Shown here piece after piece: positions 48,758 to 60,684 of a stretch of 64,000 nt of DNA. The stretch is taken from the NCBI GenBank assembly GCA_026008535.1, contig BRKX01000002.1, forward strand, positions 59,517,170 to 59,581,169. Reading direction: 5' to 3'. Position numbers and translations under genes: made by a program. How positions within the stretch are numbered: the first letter of the stretch is position 1; each line of letters begins with the position of its first letter. The notes under the pieces were generated by a model, which did no database searches, was not told the origin of the DNA, and saw nothing but the letters and a program-made list of their open reading frames with translations. Origin of the DNA: Perilla frutescens (Eukaryota; Streptophyta; Magnoliopsida; Lamiales; Lamiaceae).

Positions 48758-49149
48758 CCTATTACGGGCTTTGTTTTCACCTATCACAGGCTTTCAGCCC
48801 AACTGGAGTACGTGCACGATGAAATATGTTGCATGCCAAAACCATTGTCAGTAATTGACATTCTTTTGTCCATATTTGGAGCTTATGGGCCGACCCAACC
48901 GACCCAACTTCTTAGTGGGAAGGAGGCCCAAAAAGGAAGTGGGCCCGAGAATGCCACGTGGCAATCCCCCAGAAGGGTTTTGCGAAAAATGAAAATGGAC
49001 AAAAGGGTACAGGGATTGGATAAGAATGGAGACATAGGGAGGAGAAAAAGGATAACTGTTGGTAACATGGGCTTCTCAAAGGCAGGGGAGACAAGAATTT
49101 AGGTTGTCATTTCTGATGGAAATGAGGCAAGTAGGCAACTAATTCCACT

Positions 49150-49205
49150 CACTCTCTCTCTCTCTCTCTCTCTCTCATAGAGAGAGATATGAGAGCGAGA
49201 GAGGG
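49150..49205. repeat. CT run followed by GA-rich tract
   Basis: About 13 CT units are followed within a few bases by agagagagatatgagagcgagagag, so the strand can fold on itself. CT/GA runs are common in plant promoters and leaders. Confidence 0.85.
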
Positions 49206-50531
49206 GCCATTCTCTTGGTGGTGATGTCTATTCATTTCTGAATTCTTGGCCTTCAACACCATTTATCTCCTCCATCTTTATCTCAAAGTTTTCTCTTGCC
49301 AACTCTAGGATTGCAAATCATTTCTTGTTAAGAAGATTGATCAAAATTATTAGGCTTTGATTGCTGCCTTAAACGTTGAAAAGTTCCGCCCCTCCTACAA
49401 CTCAAGACTTGGATTAGGACCTGGCAACTAATTTGATCGATGAGCTTGATTTTTGCCTAGTAAATTCCACTAGTTTTCAGTTGTTGAATATATTCATCGT
49501 ACCTAAATTGATAATTCGAGCACAATTTTTACTATCAAAATTTTATTTCATATGTCAAATCAAATTCTGATCTTTCGTGGTGTTGCATTTTATTGTTAGA
49601 TATATTATGAATAAAAATAATTGTATAATGGCTTTGGGTCAACATAGAATAATTCTTACAGAAAATGGGTCTGTGGTTTAGCGACCTTTAATCACCTTTT
49701 CTTTTTAACATGACAATTTTTTTTCCACCAAACTTAGAGCAATATACGAGAGTTGTTTTTTTTTTTTTTTAACTAACACACCCGATCATGCAAGAGTTGT
49801 CTAGATACTAGATGAGCGTAGTATAAATAATACTAGTATTTCTCCTGTGCAATGCATAAATAATAATTATTATTAGGTATGTAATATTATGATTATTGTT
49901 GAATTTTATATGTTGTGATCAATTTTTAAAAATTAATAAAATAATATGCACATGCATTAATTAATTAGATAAGAAGATCAATTTTGTCTAGTTGCGACAA
50001 ACAAAATGAAAACTAAATTTTAGGAACTAAATGAAAATCAATGTTAGAAAGGCCGAATTAGAAAATTTCAAACGACATGATTTTATAAATAACAACGTAT
50101 AATTGTCCACGATTAAAGAACTTTTGATTTCTTTCAATATATGACATATATAAAACATATAATTATTTAATTATTTTAAATGGTGAAATTGAAATAGAAA
50201 AATAATAAACTATTGCAATTTATGTTGTTGTTATTATTATTATTATAGTGCAACAAAGATGAAAACTATTTTTTTAGGTGATAAATGTAGAGTGCTACAA
50301 TTTCACAACTTATAGTAACAAAATAGCATATATTTTTTTTACAAATCTCAAATTTTCAAGTAAAAAAATAATAAATAAGATTGAAAAATTTTGTTAAAAT
50401 ACAACGGTTGTAATTTAAATGGAAAATGCCAAAAAAAGAAGAAAATTTGCAACAATAAATGTCATTATTATTGTCTATTAATTGAAAAATATTTTTTATT
50501 GTACACAAAATGTTGTTTAGAATATTATTGT

Positions 50532-50587
50532 TAAATCGTGTCATAGACAACGGTTTAAATATAAACTGTTGTCTATCACACGATTTA
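50532..50587. repeat. 26-bp inverted repeat with 4-base loop
   Basis: taaatcgtgtcatagacaac... at 50532-50557 and its near reverse complement at 50562-50587 differ at two positions. The agacaacggtt words, also near 50403, resemble subterminal repeats of plant CACTA-type elements, but no CACTA ends were found. Confidence 0.8.
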
Positions 50588-52289
50588 GGCTTAATATATG
50601 TATAGATAGATATATAGATTATCAAGAGTTTAGGTAGAATTATGCATCATAATTATAAAGCGAAAAGCATATCAGGACAGTATGAAATAATAATAACTAT
50701 ACGCCCACAATGGAATAATTAGCAATTAAGCAACTTGGATAAACCCTAATTCCCCTAATTTTTTTATAATCCGGCAAGTGTTATTTTTCAACTCTGCAAA
50801 ATTTATTCAAATAATTTTCCCTTGGCTATTCATACATTTTGGCAGAATAGTGTGAAAAATGCTTTATATTTTTATTTATTTATTTCCATTTTTAGGCCAC
50901 GAACATATATTAAATTAAGAGCCACTAACCATCTTGATCAAGGCCCCACTAATGGACTAACATGAAGCCTGCAAACCGGTTCTCATGGACTTGTTTTCCA
51001 TGATGGACTCTCAATGATTGCATCGAATTTTTATTGTTAAATTTGGGATAAACTTCTTGCTGCCAGAGCTTTCTAGATAATATTTTATTTAGAATTAAGT
51101 TAAAGTTTTTTTTTAATATCAATTAAATGAGTTTCGAAATCATGATTGTGGACGAAGTAACAATTTGATTTGTATGTAATTGACCGTGATTGGAATATTT
51201 AGACCTAACTGAACATAAAAAAAAAAGAATAAATATTTACATTATGTTCAACAGTAAAATAATTTATTGAGTCGTCATAATTCAACTACGTACTTATTAA
51301 AAAGTAAAACCAAACTGGATGACGTCCTACGTGTAACTGTGGAGTGAACAGTGTTTAAACTTTCAACGCTAAAATCAAATCCAGAATGTATTGAAGACAG
51401 CACCACCATTTAAAGTTGGAAAAAAAAGGAATGGCTTTTGATACTGCAGAACTAACTTGGACACTTTTTTCTAAAGGTCACCATATTTACCAAAATAACC
51501 AATCACATAACCACAAGGGTCCCCTCTCAATATTATCTCTTTTTTAATTGGTAAAATACTTTCCCTATTTTCCCTCAATACAATTCTCACTGGCCACTAT
51601 GAAATCCACTATTGGGTGTTTTCAGTTCAGATTCAGATAAGTGTACTCTCTTCTATTCATTCCATAAATTTTCTATTTTAAAATAGTCAAAAAAAAATAA
51701 AAATAAAAAACTTCCTTTATTAGGAGTTCAAATGCGGTCAAACGGTCAAATGGACAAGAAAGGGCGGAAACTCTTGAGGGCAAAACGCGAAATAAAAAAA
51801 AGTCCAGGGAGCGCGAGTGTAAATAAACTCGAAATTGTAAGCTTTTTAAATATTTTGGAGATGTTGGGACAGAACAGGGAAAAACAAAAGCCGTTGGCCG
51901 TTCACGGTTCCGCGCAGCAAACCCCGTTAAGAAACAAGAACTCCGTAGTTAAAAAGAAAAAAGAAAAACCTGCTTAACTGCTGATCAACCTAACATGCGC
52001 CGGGCGCCAACAGGCGCACGAAACGTGGCAGCAGGAGGTGAAGGCGCTAGTGCTCGTGCTTGCCCAGGCCAGGCCTCCATTTTCTGTCAACTTCAGCTAA
52101 CCCCAAAGTTCGACTGCCTAATTATTAAAAGTTTTACGTACAATATACATACACATTATTCGTATTGTAATTGTATTGCATAAAATATACATACTTCGTT
52201 TGTTATAAATGAGAAAAAAAAAAAAAACCATTCCTTTTAAGTATCACAGTAGCAGCGTAACAGTAATTATTATTATTACATTATTGTTA

Positions 52290-52290
<1 letters not shown>

Positions 52291-52344
<54 letters not shown>

Positions 52345-52345
52345 T
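52291..52345. repeat. TTA microsatellite
   Basis: A nearly pure TTA run just upstream of the probable AFB transcript leader. Confidence 0.95.
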
Positions 52346-52363
52346 TTCATGCTATAATAAAAT

Positions 52364-53126
52364 ATGCAAGTGGGTTGTCTGAGCTTTTCTTTGGCTCTTC
52401 GGTTCGTCCAAGCATTCAATCACAGAGAGGTAAATCTCTACAGTTCTTTCTCATGCTTTTCTCTTCTTTCTATTTTTAGCTGCTTCATTTCATTGTCTGA
52501 TCCAATCACTGTTGCACACATGTTGATGTTGCTATTTTTTATTCTATATATAATCTGAGAAGCCTCCGGATCTAAAAATTCTGTTGAATATCGTGTCTCT
52601 TGCTTGACGGATCTCTGGTTTTGGTTCTGGAATTGGGTCCTTGCTTATTTATGTATTGGAATGTTGTGATTGATTTCGCATTTTCGCGGCGTTTTTTCTC
52701 TTTTTTTTTAGGGTATAATTTTCGATTTTCTAGCAAAAGGGTGTTGCGATTACAGTTGAAAGGTACCAGTGAATCAACTATATTGAGTTTTTCATGAGTA
52801 ACTACTTTGTGATCTTAATTCAGTTTATAGTTTTAAGCTGGTATGTTGAACTGTTTTAGTGCTTTCAGTTTACTACTTTCCTTTCCTCTCTTTTCTTTTT
52901 GGGTTGAAAAGAAAAACACTTGTTAGTCAAGATTTCTCCCCTATTTTTAATTTTGTCCTAAATTCATGGTGTAGCTGCTCACCTTTACTAATACTCATGA
53001 ATATAATACATTCAAAATAAACTTGATAATTTTACCTTCTCTATGATTCTTCCTACATATAAATTATAATGGGTTCTGATTCCGGCGTGCAGCTTATGAA
53101 GGGTTTGAGATCTTTGTGAGGCCTGA
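52364..53126 (+). promoter_or_regulatory. 5' leader of the auxin-receptor gene with leader intron and short uORF
   Basis: A donor (gagag/gtaaat, intron start 52430) and an acceptor (gcgtgcag, ending 53092) would remove a 663-base leader intron, common in TIR1/AFB genes. After splicing, an upstream ATG at 53096 opens a 7-codon frame that ends TGA at 53119, seven bases before the main ATG. Such a close uORF may lower translation. Splice sites are inferred. Confidence 0.5.
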
Positions 53127-56100
53127 ATGAATCCATCCTCCGAGAGTCAAATGGATTCAGAACCGAAGAAAGCGGAGGACTCGCCATCAAACTCTGGCAA
53201 CTCCCATGGGCCAATTCACCCTCAATCGCCATTCCCAGATGAAGTGTTGGAAAAAGTTCTTTCCTTCATAGATTCGCATAAAGACAGGAGCTCAATCTCC
53301 CTAGTGCGTAAAGATTGGTATAATGCTGAGAGATGGACAAGATCGAAGCTTTTTATAGGAAACTGCTATGCAGTGTCACCAGAAATAGTAGCTAGGAGGT
53401 TCCGAAGAATTAAGAGTGTCACACTTAAAGGGAGGCCAAGATTTTCGGATTTTAATATGTTACCATCGGATTGGGGTGCTAATGTGCATTCTTGGATGGT
53501 TATGTTTGCCAAAGTTTACCCGTTCATGGAGGAGCTGAGGCTTAAGAGGATGACCGTCACCGATGAGAGCTTGGAGCTCTTGGCAAAGTCGTTCCCTGAC
53601 TTCAAGGCTTTATCTTTGTCCAGTTGTGATGGATTCAGTGAAAATGGGCTCAAAGCAGTTACCAGTCATTGCAGGTGCCTACTGCTTTTATCTTATGTTG
53701 AGTTAGTTCCCAACTCCACCCCCCCACCACCATCTCCATAATTGCATTCTATTTTCATGTCCCTTGTATGAATCTTACATTTGCAGCTCTGGTTGCTTAA
53801 TACCTCTGATTAAAAGTACACTATCTAGTGGGGTTTTATATTAGTTACTTGTAGGGGTGTTCAAATTTTAGTTATGATTATTATTATTTTTTTTTTATTT
53901 TTTTAAAAAAAACTCAACTGTGACTTCTATTATAACATATTCTGAACTAGATTCTACTGTCTGATTGTCTGTTTATGATTGAGACGAGTTATTTTTACTG
54001 AAGAAAAATAAACTACAAAATGCTCGTGAGCAAATATGTTCCTTTGAGATTAATAGTTTACTAGTCATACTTGGATTTGATTGTGTTTGTAGCATCCTAC
54101 TTGATAGCATTTCTAATTTACATTAAATAAAGTATGTAAAATTCTCATTCAGGAAAGAAGAAGATAGCTTGCTGTTTGTGTATACTTATTTTATGGATAA
54201 GTCGCCCTTGGTTAATATTTCTGAGTGCTAAATGAAGCAGCTTTGAGTGGGGAATTTAAGTGATTCTACTCCAGCTTCTCTTAAGTCCTTTTTTTCTACC
54301 ACTTTCTTGTTGTGGTTTTATTGGTGTTACTTTGTATTTAATGGTTACCGTGCCCCATGGTGTGACAAATTTTCAGCAAAGACCTCTTCATGTCCAAGAG
54401 CAATTTATTGATAGTAATAGACGAACTATTTGTTTAGTGATATACATTTATCTTTAAGTGACTATACATGGATGTGGTCCCTGGTGGAAGGAATTGAAGT
54501 TGATGGTTTTGTAGACATTTTTATAAACTCAAATGACTAAAAAAGAAAAGCATTCAAATGCTGGAAGCATTTAGATCCAAGTGAAAAAATTGGACTAATA
54601 TCCTTGTATTGTTGAGTTGATAAAAACTTCTCCAGAAACCCTGGCTTCTTTTTTTTTTCTTTTTTTTTTAATCAATTAAATTTGTAGGTCCTGCATTTCA
54701 TTTATGTTTTGATTTTATAGGATTTATAAGTGTGATCTCATGTTTCAAAATTTACCTAGTTTCACTACTATCTCGCTTTACAAGAAAATGTAGCTTGTTG
54801 AAGCATTCCATGTGTGCTTCTCCTTACTCATGTATCTTGGGGTGGCCAGTCAATGGAAAATTTAAACTTAATATAAAACAAAATGAAAATGGAGAACCTG
54901 CTGGGCTTCATGTGTTCTATTGTTTTTATTATCCATTTAGTTGTGTGCTGGTGCGGCATTTAAAGGTTTTTGCCTTGGACTTTTATCGAGGAGATCATTT
55001 AATCTGTATATCTGTTTCTAGGAACTTGACTGAGCTCAACATACAGGACAGTATAACAGAGGATGTTGGTGGAGGTTGGCTGAGTTGCTTCCCAGAAAAC
55101 TTTGCGTCACTAGAAATACTAAACTTTTCTAGTCTCAATGGTGAGGTCAGTTTTGATGACCTTGAGAGACTTGTTAGTCGGTGCAAATCATTAAGGGTTC
55201 TGAAGGTCAATGAGAATATTACCTTGGATCAATTGCACCGATTGCTTGTGCATGCTCCTAGATTAACGGAGCTCGGCACTGGCTCCTTCCTGCAAGAACT
55301 TACGCCTCGCCAATATGAAGAGATTGAAACTGCTTTTAGTAATTATAAAAATCTCCAAGTTCTTTCAGGTTTGTGGGAAGCGACTTCCCTTTATCTCCCT
55401 CTTCTTTATGGAGCTTGTGCCAGTCTGACTTTCTTGAACTTGAGTGATGTGCCCCTTCAAAGCGGTGAATTTGCAAAGCTTCTTGCCCACTGCCCTAATT
55501 TACGATGCCTTTGGGTAAGAATTTATTTGTACTACTGTATGAAGTTCCATTATGGAGAAACTTAATCATCAAATAAGGAAACACTATAAAAGCTCCATCC
55601 CAATGACTCTCAGGAAAGTTCAAAATCTTCTTACCACACACCGCTTAAGGAAACACTATAAAAGCATCTCATGTTTGCTCCCTGAATGGACACTATCACA
55701 GCTTCTTCCATCTTCAAGAGTTTAGTATAGTTCTAATGTCTCTAATTTTCTGTCCAGTACTGTATGTTAATAATAATTGAAGTTGTTTATTCTTTGCTTT
55801 GACGAAGTATATGGTGTTAATCCAGAATATTTTTAATGGCCTGTTAACATAGTGAAAACACTCATGAGATTTAAAAATTCTTGAAGGATACATGGCAAAA
55901 TAACACATGTGAGGGGAACTTAAAAAATTAGCTAGAAGACTTCTGGCTGATTTTTCCAATTGCTTCTAGTTTATGTCTCAAGTTGTTCCTTCCATTTGTA
56001 GGTCATCGATACAGTTGAAGACAAGGGGCTCGAGGCTGTTGGATCAAGCTGTCCCTTGCTTGAAGAACTGCGAGTCTTCCCTTTTGATCCTCATGACTGG

Positions 56101-56757
56101 CATCATCGTGAAGGGGTGACTGAATCAGGTTTCTTGGCAGTGTCTCGTGGATGTCGCAACCTCCACTATGTTCTCTACTTTTGCCGGAGGATGACTAATG
56201 CTGCTGTTGTGAGCATTGTACAAAATTGCCCAGATTTTACCCACTTTCGTCTTTGCATTATGACCCCAGCCCAACCAGATTACCTCACAAATGAACCTAT
56301 GGATGAAGCCTTCGGTGCTGTGGTTAAAACTTGCACTAAACTTAAAAGGCTTTCAGTTTCAGGCCATCTAACTGATCGGACATTTGAGTATATTGGGAAA
56401 TATTCAAAAAATCTTGAGACACTGTCTGTGGCATTTGCTGGCAGTAGTGATTGGGGGATGCAGTGTATTTTGGAAGGCTGTCCTAAGCTCAGGAAGCTTG
56501 AGATAAGAGATTGCCCCTTTGGAAATGCTGCTCTGCTGTCTGGGCGAGAGAAATATGAAATGATGCGGTCATTATGGATGTCAACATGTCATGTAACCAT
56601 GACGGGTTGCAGACTACTTGCAACGGAGATGCCAAGGCTGAATGTTGAAGTTATTAGAGATGAGGGAAGGGATGAAGATCAAGCTGAAAAAGTTTATGTC
56701 TATCGTTCTGTAGCAGGGCCAAGACAGGATGCCCCACCATTTGTTCTCACACTTTGA
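53127..56757 (+). CDS. AFB6: TIR1/AFB auxin co-receptor F-box protein, probably AFB6 clade (3 exons, 598 aa)
   Basis: SCF substrate receptor that binds auxin and Aux/IAA repressors and triggers their degradation. Exons 53127-53674, 55022-55514 and 56002-56757 match the three-exon plan of the family. The F-box is at about residues 35-75 (FPDEVLEKVLSFIDSHKDRS). Leucine-rich repeats fill the rest. Auxin-pocket residues are conserved (numbering offset +27 from TIR1): R430 in FRLCI (R403), R463 and S465 in KRLSVSG (R436, S438), F106 and F109 (F79, F82). Position 105 is Arg where TIR1 has His78; Arg is also found in AFB4/AFB5. The F-box SLVCK motif reads SLVRK (C34 position). A 34-residue Ser/Pro-rich N-terminal extension is present. 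The C-terminus is PRQDAPPFVLTL. Clade placement is from remembered sequence and is less certain than the family. Confidence 0.93.
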
Positions 56758-57400
56758 CAGTGAAGGGAAAACAATTCTTGGTTAGTGTTCTCTGCCATTT
56801 CGGTATTCCTTTTCTTAAAGAAGTTTCAAGATCCTTTTCTAATAATTCACTGTTATGCGCTTGCAGAACAGTTCTATATGCTCGGGGGTTAATCAAACGT
56901 AAAGTGGTTGTGCAGAGATACTTCTCTTGAAAATTGAAGCATCGAAAGAAAATATGAATAAGAGGTAATTAAGTATCTGTTACATCGATGAGGGAGGCCT
57001 CCATGATTGCAGGGGGGTATGAAATCGTTCCAGAGGCTCCATTTATAAATGTTGGCACATTTTCTTTATAAATTATTGAAAATTAGGCTGGAGAAGATAT
57101 GAAGCACATTTATGAGAAGATCTCCTCCCCCAGTTGATTTTTCCTTTCGTGTTCTTGTTGTATTGTGAATGGCTTAAGTCTGTTAACGATTAACAGTCAT
57201 GAGGTGGCGCTACACGCCTTCACGGAAGCTGGAGAATTTGGATTCAGATTGAAACTTGAATGTAGTAGTTGTTTATGGTGTTACTTTTAACATCATTTGT
57301 GTAAGATGTTGACTAATCTGGGATTAAGGATGGATAATGAGGTACATGTTGTTTAGGTAAGTGTTACTGCTATGCTATTTGTTCTTCATGCCCATCATTC

Positions 57401-57436
<36 letters not shown>

Positions 57437-58399
57437 TTCTGTACATGCATATATTTTTCATGTTGAATTGTTGCCCTAGCTAGTTGTAGTTTGGTTGAGA
57501 AATATTCTACTAGTATTTTTTAAAATCGATGTGGCGTTGAATAAGCACTTGATATGTGTATTTTTTGCAAAATGTAATTAGGTCAATTTTGCATGGATAT
57601 ACAATTTTGGAATTAATAAGATATGAAAAAATCTACCAGAGCTCAACTTTTAGGAAGTGGCAATTAACAACTTACAACTCTCTAATTTAGGTCAATAATT
57701 AGTCTGCTCCTCATTTTAGGTTAAGCTTGTTCTGCACTCTGAATGTGTTCAATTATTTAGGGCGAATCAAAATTAAAATCACTCCAACTTTTCTGTGCCT
57801 AACATGGGACAATCATCAAACGACAAATCACTATGTACTGTCTTTTCCGTCACACCTAACTCTTATCATACTCTCATTTAATTACAGAACAAAAAAATTA
57901 TGGTACGTTCGTTCAACCATATAACGGGAAATGAAGTATTTTTTATCAATCTCAAATACTTAACAATACAACTTATAGAAAATAATACACTTTTAACGCA
58001 TCAAGAGTTTTTTAAAGCACTACGTGATATTTAATTCCGAAAAATGATATCTGGTGATGTGTTTGCGTTGATGGGGGTGGTGATCTCAATGCACTGCAGC
58101 ATAGAATTTCCCCATTTAAGCATTGAGATCACCTCCTCCCAAATGTTTATCTCCTCTGTATAGGTTTGTAGGCTATTACACAGGAGCGGAGTTTATCCAA
58201 TGCGCATTACGGTTATAGCTGCAGGTTACTCTCGACATAAAAAAAACACACATTTTTTAAGATATGAATAAAATTAAATAAAAGAAAAGAAAAAAGAGGA
58301 GTAGAAAAAACCGTGCAGGAAACAAGAACAAACCTAACATAGTAACATCCTAAATGTCTAAAGAGAACATTAATGGGCGGACCTCGTTACCAGAGCAAA
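56758..58399. other. AFB 3' flank and intergenic DNA
   Basis: The first about 600 bases are probably 3' UTR and contain a further gt/ag-like pair. A TA run lies at 57404-57433. A small imperfect hairpin at 58074-58138 is listed separately. No gene. Confidence 0.5.
58074..58138. repeat. Small hairpin with about 20-bp arms
   Basis: ggtgatctcaatgc at 58079-58092 and gcattgagatcacc at 58120-58133 are perfect complements; the stem can extend outward through G-rich/C-rich bases with bulges. The loop is about 27 bases. It could be a small-RNA precursor-like fold or chance; the arm does not match a conserved miRNA I know. Confidence 0.6.
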
Positions 58400-59260
58400 A
58401 CCTCAAAGGGGAAACCTATGCATATGAAAAAGAGTATCCGCTCTATTACAACAAAAACAAAAAGAAACCAAGTGCCAAAAGTAAAACAAAAGGCAAAAGA
58501 CAAGGAGTCAAACAATTCTAAAATAAAAGTGATCGGACACGTCCAATCTAACCAAATCCAGAATACTAGCAATCGGACCATCCCACCAATTGGTCTCTTA
58601 ATGTATCTGCGACCAAATTCCCGTCTCTGTAAATGTGTGAAATTCTAAAATTCATAACCTTTAGGAACATCCTCAAACGTAACCATCGAGCGCTCAGTTT
58701 CCATGGAGGCAATAAATTAAGTTAGATTATTAAATATAAAGAATCAAATATATCTCCATCCATTCGCATCCCACTAATGGTCGCCGTCAGCTCCGCTTCC
58801 AAAGGCAAGCCAAAACCGATTTTCTGATGAAAATAAGGCAAAACCCGTCCTCTAAAATCAAGGAACACACCACCAGAAGCGAAACTTCCCGAACAACCCG
58901 AAGCTGAGACATCTGTGTTGATCTTTATCCATTACACACATCATCCGCATATAACTAGATGAGAAGGAAGAACCTTATGTCTCCGAAAAACAATAGGCTT
59001 TAGAGCTTCTCTGCTCAAAACATCTTCTGCTAAAGCAAAAGGCAACGGAGATTAAGGAAAACTTTATCTCTCCAATTACAGAAATACTCATGAGGAGATC
59101 CACAGTACAAATAATCCAGTCTCTCAATTTTTGAGAAAACTTAAGCACGTTAAAACTTTATCCACAAACTCACAGCTTAGAGTATCAAAAGGCTTTCCTT
59201 ATGTCAATTTTTAATGCCATGTTCTATACAGATTTGCATAATATAATCAGTTAATGCTAC
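58400..59260 (-). pseudogene. Internally deleted LINE (L1-type) relic with RT and RNase H pieces
   Basis: Reading the minus strand from right to left: MALKIDIRKAF then DTLSCEFVDKVLTCLSFL (reverse transcriptase), EYFCNWRDKVF, SPLPFALAEDVLSREALKP and PSSHLVICG near the catalytic motif region, then WIKINTDVSASGCSGSFASG with GGVFLDFRGRVLPYF and HIYRDGNLVADTLRDQLVGW (RNase H, as in plant LINEs). Stops, shifts and a large deletion between the reverse transcriptase and RNase H parts make it non-functional. Confidence 0.8.
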
Positions 59261-60684
59261 ATTAGTATAATTTATCTGGCATAATGTTGAGCTGATGCAT
59301 TCATACTTGTGTCTACTCTATCTATTACCTCGCAAAAAAAGTCCACCCTTTTTTCGAGAAATTAAGAAAAAAGGTGGTCTTGTTTGTACTAGGTGCACAT
59401 CACACCATCAACGTGGGTATATCAAAAAAAAAAAAATTAGTCAAAATCAATATCAATTATAACACCAAAAAGTATCTCTCAAGCTCAAAAGTATCACATG
59501 TATAAAAAGTATCCGTAAAAAACAAATAAAAAAACCATCAAAATCAGTATTAATTGTAATACTAAAATGTATCACTCAAAATTTAAAAAGCATCACTTAT
59601 ATCCTTAAAAAGTATCACTTGTTTTAATATTTTTTTTACGCGTTGATTGTCTAATGTGTATCTAGTGCACATGAGAATTGGCGTAAGAAAAATTATTTTA
59701 TGTATTCACTTCTCCTACCGTAAACTAAAATATTCTTAATTTAAAAAGTATGTGTCTGTGGGTATATCAAGAAGGAAAACAATTAATATAATTTTAATAA
59801 AGTTATTATAGTTTTGGAACGGAAAAAGAAAAAGAGAAAAAAGAATATGAGATAATTTTTACTGATGCGCCAAATAAGGAAAATTGATTTTCAATGAGTT
59901 TCGGTGGTACACGTCTTGTGAGTTGCTGATTTAATGCGAAATAAATTTATTCCAAAAATAAAGACACAGTGTCTGTATAGTACCTGAATTATTATTGTAT
60001 ATATAAGAAATGAAATTAAAATATTCATAGTATCTTAGAAATAAGGTTATCAATCAATTGTTGGTCTAAAAAGATGGAAAACCATTGTCCATAATCATTC
60101 AATGCATATCTTTTCATGGATCCAAGAATTGGATCACTTATTTTCCTCAAGGGCCACCAGTCAGTCCCCCACCCTTAACCGGCCTATGCATTAAATAATA
60201 AATCAAGTACCCTCCTCAACATCATTAGAATTTTCTTCATTTATCAATACATATTGTGTGTGTATATTGGATTCCCACTCTGGCTATTGGTCTATTGCTC
60301 AAAACAGTAAAAACAACAAAGAGGTTAATATGAAAAACAAAGACAACATTAATGCATTAATATGAGAGGCAGATAATCTATCACATTCATCTTATATTAA
60401 ATGAAGGGATGCTGCCAAAAACCACTGATGCCAACAATTCACATGCTTCTCTCCACTTGATGCCATTCCCATGTGCAAATGGCCACAAGCACACATACAG
60501 CAATTCTCCCCTTCTCAGATCAGTGTCTTAATTGAAGGAATTGCACAGTTTTATTACAACTAATGTATTCTTACAAGCTAAATTCCCTTTCCAATTCTAA
60601 ATGTCAGGAAATCAACAGAAAAAAGAACTGTTTTTCAAGATTTACACAACACAAATTATTCTTTAAAGAAAACATTAAAATGAT
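59261..60684. other. Intergenic; 3' flank of the ARM gene
   Basis: Positions 59440-59650 carry repeated aaaaagtatcactt words, a dispersed repeat also seen inverted at 2950-3010. The rest is AT-rich. No gene. Confidence 0.5.

Larger units (their letters stand above)
48758..52363. other. 3.6-kb intergenic region and AFB promoter
   Basis: Contains a ccacgtggca G-box at about 48954, a CT run at 49150-49176 followed by GA-rich sequence, an inverted repeat at 50532-50587, and AT-rich DNA. Frames at 48812 and 51732 lack protein-like features. The region from about 51700 is less AT-rich and probably includes the promoter of the auxin-receptor gene. Confidence 0.5.

Noticed and set aside
48812..49102. 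96-codon basic frame
   Set aside because: No recognisable motif, lies in a probable promoter or leader region; overlapping frames on the other strand are equally long.
49140..49420. Possible miRNA precursor around the CT/GA tract
   Set aside because: The fold is only simple-sequence CT against GA, and no conserved miRNA sequence was found.
51732..51977. 81-codon Lys-rich frame
   Set aside because: Composition reflects A-rich DNA upstream of the auxin-receptor gene; no start context or motif.
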